A DNA stretch of 64,000 nucleotides, taken from Hevea brasiliensis (Eukaryota > Streptophyta > Magnoliopsida > Malpighiales > Euphorbiaceae). Positions within the stretch are counted from its first letter, which is position 1, and the number at the start of each line of letters is the position of its first letter. Where the stretch lies: assembly GCF_030052815.1 (NCBI RefSeq), contig NC_079507.1:50851571-50915570 (forward strand). The letters are read 5' to 3'. Positions 62,501 to 64,000 of the stretch are shown piece after piece. The position numbers and the translations under genes are program-made. The notes below the pieces were generated by a model. That model ran no database searches, had not been told where the DNA came from, and was given only the letters and a program-made list of their open reading frames with translations.

Positions 62501-62758
62501 GGAAACGTGATTAGCTACTCCGAGGAAACTTAGCACCGGGGATCGGTTTCAAAGTATTTTGGGGATCGGCCAAAATATGGTGTCGACAACACCCACATGC
62601 AATTATTTTCAAAAATATACTCAAGTTTAAATACTAACCCTAAAGTTTGCACACCCATAGAACCTCCTCCCCAGATTGGTATCCTTCCATGTAGTCCATA
62701 TTTTTCCACGTGCCCCACAGTAGCATTTGACCAATGGCTCAGCATCCTTGACTGTCAT
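40553..62758 (-). CDS. MULE-borne GRF zinc-finger protein, two exons, intron interrupted by a 21.7-kb retrotransposon
   Basis: Exon 1 (62635-62758) encodes MTVKDAEPLV and then the zinc-binding start KCYCGARGKIWTTW with GRRFYGC. Exon 2 (40553-40854) completes the finger with CRFFVWVD, giving the Cys pattern and the GR-F core that name the GRF domain. The exons fit as a phase-1 intron: donor A|GTATTT at 62635/62634 and acceptor AG at 40855-40856. The predicted protein is 141 residues: finger (about 11-50), a charged coiled coil (RKMHRAEPILEEIDSLRSEL), then a C-terminal hydrophobic span (LYLLALLSSWVAFIFILCIL) suggesting a tail-anchored membrane protein. GRF fingers bind single-stranded nucleic acid in some eukaryotic repair proteins; here the role is unknown. 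No stop or frameshift is seen in either exon. The Ogre/Tat element sits in the intron in the same orientation. Confidence 0.7.
40905..40909. repeat. Target site duplication of the Ogre/Tat element, left
   Basis: ACACC precedes TGTCGCAACGGG. The same bases follow the element at 62589-62593. Confidence 0.9.
41323..41630. repeat. Array of six hairpin units in the Ogre/Tat LTR (left)
   Basis: Six copies at 41323-41353, 41375-41404, 41434-41463, 41492-41522, 41544-41573 and 41601-41630. Each has a left arm such as GAGACCGGA and a right arm such as TCCGATCTC around a loop of about 12 bases, often TAAGAACTCTCC. Spacing is 52-58 bp. Arms vary between copies but largely keep pairing. Confidence 0.8.
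43206..43213 (+). promoter_or_regulatory. TATA box for the LTR opposite-strand gene (left)
   Basis: TATAAATA followed by GGGGAGGG, 155 bp upstream of the ATG at 43368. Identical in the other LTR at 60006-60013. It points along + while the retrotransposon's own genes point along -. Confidence 0.65.
43368..45207 (+). pseudogene. LTR-internal opposite-strand gene (left copy)
   Basis: Starts MSGAEGQRAASPPSIEFSWS after a TATA box and CT-rich leader. A first part (to about 44228) encodes IRPDLYELIKCHDDLRVNHF and SIVQIHPNSWRILVAFRGLC. From memory, this resembles the N-terminal domain called putative gypsy type transposon in plant annotations (Transposase_28). A possible 61-bp intron runs 44229-44289. 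The second part has a basic stretch (GEGHRKRKKERE), a coiled coil (about 44830-45025) and an acidic tail to a TAA at 45205-45207. Many small indels break this copy. Additional ORFs antisense to the element are known in Tat-lineage elements; location inside the LTR makes two copies per element. Confidence 0.65.
45778..45790 (-). other. Polypurine tract of the Ogre/Tat element
   Basis: The - strand reads TAAAGAGGGGCAT directly before the LTR start TGTCGACACC. Confidence 0.8.
45911..46250 (-). repeat. 60-bp tandem repeat in the Ogre/Tat 3' UTR
   Basis: About 5.7 units at an exact 60-bp period, each with AATCAACTTAGATCAAGGAA and AGAGGTTGATAACAG. Unit-to-unit differences are few. Confidence 0.92.
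46251..46862 (-). repeat. 53-bp tandem repeat in the Ogre/Tat 3' UTR
   Basis: About 11-12 units with AATCAACTTGGATCAAGGAT and AGAGGTTGATGGTGGAATTG. It is clearly derived from the 60-bp unit, which it adjoins, by loss of 7 bases in the spacer. Nearly every unit has a BamHI site (GGATCC). Confidence 0.92.
47021..47633 (-). repeat. Repeated stem-loop elements (GCCCTTTCGGGTTTTCA) around a 39-base T run
   Basis: Three full copies on + at 47479-47505, 47558-47584 and 47604-47633, with two diverged copies near 47026-47048 and 47064-47090. On the element's RNA strand each forms CCC-GAAA-GGG. Variable flanking arms also pair (for example TAGGAG with CTCCTA). The poly-T run at 47507-47545 separates two copies. 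Confidence 0.7.
47654..48907 (-). pseudogene. Integrase of the Ogre/Tat element
   Basis: The zinc-binding part reads ILFETHEGNCATHANGHMMA and RKCHKC in separate frames. The core begins FAMWGIDVIGPINPKASNGQ. The C-terminal end has DPRGKWSPTYEGPYVIKKAF and stops at 47654. Frameshifts near 48480, 48320 and 47860 split it. Wording fits Tat-lineage integrases. Confidence 0.85.
48908..49270 (-). pseudogene. Second, archaeal-type RNase H of the Ogre/Tat element
   Basis: Contains AIKMKIRKLEVYGDSALIIY, where the Asp is a catalytic residue, followed by QVKGEWQTKDPKLIPYQKHL and ERTQFADALATL. Tat-lineage elements carry this extra RNase H after the normal one. A start region with the first acidic residue is frameshifted near 49215-49260. 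Confidence 0.85.
49271..50720 (-). pseudogene. Reverse transcriptase and first RNase H of the Ogre/Tat element
   Basis: RT motifs RYRVMPFGLKNAG and the active site YVDDMIIKS (YVDD at 50209-50220) are in one frame (50152-50448). Upstream sequence up to about 50720 encodes the palm and fingers in other frames. RNase H residues toward the RNase H end read MDPIRYVFESPFVPGRIAKW (about 49500-49600). Frame changes occur every 100-300 bases, far denser than in the Athila or element B. This is either advanced decay or base-calling error. Confidence 0.85.
50721..51640 (-). other. Protease-to-RT spacer of the Ogre/Tat element
   Basis: About 0.9 kb between the protease and RT with no continuous frame. 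Ogre elements have an intron at this place, removed to join protease and pol. The stretch at about 50930-51180 is AT-rich and without coding character, so an intron is plausible. I could not fix its splice sites. Confidence 0.4.
51641..52450 (-). pseudogene. Gag C-terminal linker and protease of the Ogre/Tat element
   Basis: YGVVEQLRKTPARFICY (about 52240-52300) is the conserved lead-in to Tat proteases. The active site reads LIDNGS near 52005-52022, D-N-G rather than D-S/T-G, which I recall as usual for this lineage. Downstream stretches resembling RLTNRTYV and NIEPAYTIL follow in shifted frames to about 51700. Confidence 0.75.
52451..54620 (-). pseudogene. Gag of the Ogre/Tat element
   Basis: A retrotransposon gag core (53746-54054) has FFHESLSGGYEMVH and WKDLADTFTKQYKFN. 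A later part (52567-53076) reads VDELVPYFEEIFAIAMREGY and then CPYHGGAADHELRDCEGF, the CxxHxxxxHxxxxC-like finger typical of Tat gag. Gln/Gly/Pro-rich sequence (about 53200-53560) links the two. The reading frame changes several times. Confidence 0.85.
54621..55000 (-). other. Spacer between ORF1 and gag
   Basis: No continuous frame on either strand. By position it separates ORF1 from gag. Confidence 0.4.
55001..57043 (-). pseudogene. ORF1 of the Ogre/Tat element (DUF7745-type)
   Basis: The N-terminal part encodes VFSFNDIDTVPTMEEYRALL at about 56520-56578, followed by GIPYSL. It continues through WCDPVPGPLGIITSD and an AYLEAVRSS stretch, then (55636-55905) MIGVPNWNNRVYKLHSSSGN in shifted frames and a Lys/Glu-rich coiled coil (55001-55261). 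An extra ORF of this kind before gag is the defining trait of Ogre. From memory the domain is called DUF7745; its function is unknown. Confidence 0.75.
57044..57695 (-). other. Leader of the Ogre/Tat element
   Basis: Between the primer site and ORF1. Contains a T-rich stretch near 57500 and an ORF (57139-57375) of unknown meaning. A packaging signal would be expected here but cannot be recognised. Confidence 0.45.
57696..57713 (-). other. Primer-binding site of the Ogre/Tat element
   Basis: The - strand reads TGGCGACTCCGCTGGGGA, complementary to a CCA-ending tRNA 3' terminus. I recall tRNA-Arg as the Ogre primer. It lies three bases from the LTR edge at 57717 and is fully preserved. Confidence 0.8.
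58128..58432. repeat. Array of six hairpin units in the Ogre/Tat LTR (right)
   Basis: Counterpart of 41323-41630, with the same six units in the same order. Confidence 0.8.
60006..60013 (+). promoter_or_regulatory. TATA box for the LTR opposite-strand gene (right)
   Basis: TATAAATA, identical context to 43206-43213. Confidence 0.65.
60168..61998 (+). pseudogene. LTR-internal opposite-strand gene (right copy)
   Basis: Same gene as at 43368. The start MSGAEGQRAASPPSIEFSWS continues to YNIRPDLYELIKCHDDLRVN and VNHFFEENDMVMVYEEQLKA. Later blocks FFIVRSKDPSRFEDFP and SEEESLIVMD lie in the next part. The final block is long and open: AEQNRISDERDRALKEVQAL, a coiled coil, then an acidic tail (GGDGEDSEDEAEGE) and TAA at 61996-61998. 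The intron acceptor seen in the left copy (GTGCAG) reads GTGCGG here. A nuclear role could be guessed from the basic stretch GEGHRKRKRKERSS, but nothing more. Confidence 0.65.
62589..62593. repeat. Target site duplication of the Ogre/Tat element, right
   Basis: ACACC, identical to 40905-40909. Confidence 0.9.
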
Positions 62759-63014
62759 CCTTCTTCGTGACCCTACTCTTGCCAAAGCAAATCATCTCGC
62801 AGATGATGATGAAGATTCCATTCCCTCTCTTCAAAAACTTAATCAATTGTATCTATCACCTGTAGAACATATGGTGTTCTTTAAATTCCTAATTCCTCTT
62901 TCATTTTCCTTTCATGAAAATAGATGATAATGAAAGATAGTTATAAATAAACATAAATAAACATCCATCTATGGTCACGTGATCACATGACCAGAATCTA
63001 GTCCTTTAAGCACA
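62759..63014 (-). promoter_or_regulatory. MULE right subterminal region, upstream of the GRF gene
   Basis: Non-coding DNA between the GRF start and the right TIR. By position it holds the GRF promoter. A palindromic GTCACGTGATCACATGAC block at about 62974-62991 contains CACGTG, a G-box, which plant bZIP and bHLH factors bind. No sure TATA box. Confidence 0.45.
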
Positions 63015-63143
63015 AGTTTCTGTCAAAATTGGGGTAACATCTTAACTTTTAAGTACTTTTGGGGCTAATTTAACTTAAAAAATAGGTTGGGGGCTAATTT
63101 GACTATTGGACTATACTTCAAGGGCCAAAATGGGCCTTTTTCC
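63015..63143 (-). repeat. MULE right terminal inverted repeat
   Basis: Reverse complement of 6693-6821, gap-free over 129 bp. It ends GGGCCTTTTTCC. Confidence 0.9.
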
Positions 63144-63153
63144 ATTTTAAATT
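63144..63153. repeat. MULE target site duplication, right copy
   Basis: ATTTTAAATT, identical to 6683-6692. Confidence 0.9.
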
Positions 63154-64000
63154 TTATAATATGGACCTTTTAATGCTTATTCTTCTCAATTTGTAATGTC
63201 TGACTCCTCTTATGATGGTGATGGCTCTTTTTACTTGATTCTTGAGAAATAAACCACTATAGCCAACAATTTTGCTCCATCCAATGCTATCAGTAGACTT
63301 AGTTACTTGTCGATTTTGAGTTAGATTTAGATCGGTTCAGATTAAATTTGAAATCAGTTTGGCTCAATTATTGAAAGTCTTAAATCAAAATCTGATCGAC
63401 TATAGAAGCCAATTTCAGTATCCCTCCTTAAAGTTATGAATCAAAACTAGATCAAAATTGATGGTTTGAATTATTGATTTTGACATATTTCAAACTAGAT
63501 TTAAAGAAAAAAAAAAAGTGACAACTTCTAAGGGCGGTCACGTGGACCAGACCAATTCTAACTGGAATTAGAACTTTCAAAAATCAAAACTAAAATTAGA
63601 AATGATTTTGATAAGAGGAATTTAAAACCAATTGAAATGAAATTGGTAAAATCAAATTTCAATTTTTTCTCTCCATATGATTTGAATTGCCAATTTTAAC
63701 CCAAATTAAGCTAAACTAATACATTGGATAGGTCTAGCTATCCGTAATTGCTTGGTATCTCCATTAATTTGTTGATCATGATGAGCTCTGCAACACATGC
63801 AAAAGGCATTCGTAATTAACTCAGGAGAAATTGTTTAATACAACCATTGTATGCATAACGGATAAATTTTAAATATTGATTATGATAAAACCAAAATGAG
63901 GTCCGCATAATCAATGACTAACAAAATTTTTACGGTTCTATTATTAAATTTCACTTCAACTTAAGGTCTTTAAATTACAAAAACGAAGTAAAGCCATGCT
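63154..64000. other. Right flank, no recognised feature
   Basis: AT-rich, with recurring words such as CAATT and AAATC and an A tract near 63508. I see no gene, RNA or repeat boundary. Confidence 0.5.

Larger units (their letters stand above)
40910..62588 (-). mobile_element. Ogre/Tat-like giant Ty3/gypsy retrotransposon
   Basis: 21.68 kb with LTRs of 4868 and 4872 bp, flanked by ACACC. Element genes read on the - strand, in order ORF1, gag, protease, RT, RNase H, a second (archaeal-type) RNase H, integrase. Very long LTRs, an extra ORF before gag, a second RNase H, the YVDDM active site and tandem repeats before the 3' LTR point together to the Ogre branch of Tat. Coding is heavily frameshifted, mostly by small indels. 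Confidence 0.9.
57717..62588 (-). repeat. Ogre/Tat LTR, right copy (own 5' LTR)
   Basis: Runs from TGTCGCAACGGG to GTGTCGACA. Its coding content is slightly better preserved than in the left copy, notably at 61640-61998. Confidence 0.92.
6693..63143 (+). mobile_element. Mutator-like DNA transposon (MULE) expanded to 56 kb by nested retrotransposons
   Basis: The element is bounded by 129-bp TIRs that align without gaps and by a 10-bp target duplication. Parts that belong to the MULE itself are 6693-12746, 40376-40909 and 62594-63143, about 7.1 kb in total. They hold a mudrA-like transposase gene reading right and a GRF zinc-finger gene reading left. Everything else between the TIRs is accounted for by two primary LTR-retrotransposon insertions, C and Ogre/Tat-like, each with its own 5-bp target duplication; C contains two more elements. 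The transposase frame carries several stops, so this copy is not autonomous now. Confidence 0.9.

Overview
This window is repeat-rich plant nuclear DNA, most likely from a eudicot. It contains a Mutator-like transposon (MULE), an Athila element, an Ogre/Tat-type element, chromoviruses and GT-AG introns, and no prokaryotic gene organisation. I cannot name the species. I see no intact host gene, tRNA, rRNA or CRISPR. All boundaries, repeats and splice sites were read by eye; family names come from recognised protein motifs and gene order, not from a search.

The main result is a nested structure. One MULE spans 6693-63143. It has 129-bp terminal inverted repeats (TIRs, 6693-6821 and 63015-63143) and a perfect 10-bp target duplication, ATTTTAAATT (6683-6692 and 63144-63153). 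Without later insertions it would be about 7.1 kb. It carries a decayed mudrA-like transposase gene on the + strand (7592 to about 12256). It also carries a convergent two-exon gene on the - strand for a small protein with a GRF zinc finger, a coiled coil and a C-terminal membrane segment (exon 1 at 62635-62758, exon 2 at 40553-40854).

Two large LTR elements landed in the MULE. Element C (12747-40370, duplication AATGG) lies downstream of mudrA. An Ogre/Tat-like element (40910-62588, duplication ACACC) sits in the GRF gene intron. Element C hosts two more. Element B (14669-23063) is a Tekay-like chromovirus joined to a truncated C LTR at a microhomology. An Athila (25556-38017, duplication CGAAC/CTAAC) is inserted 28 bp into the other C LTR.

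The Ogre/Tat-like element has 4.87-kb LTRs. Its own genes run on the - strand (ORF1, gag, protease, RT, RNase H, second RNase H, integrase). Each LTR carries an opposite-strand gene with its own TATA box and coding similarity to a plant transposon domain, plus an array of six covarying hairpins. The 3' untranslated region has a 60/53-bp tandem array and repeated GAAA-loop hairpins.

Left of the MULE are a chromovirus pol pseudogene (about 1511-4626), an LTR-like remnant, a gag fragment and a possible Helitron end. Right of it is 850 bp without recognisable features. Most coding regions are pseudogenes. Many lesions in the Ogre/Tat element are small indels at CG-rich words that differ between its two LTRs, so some may be sequencing errors.
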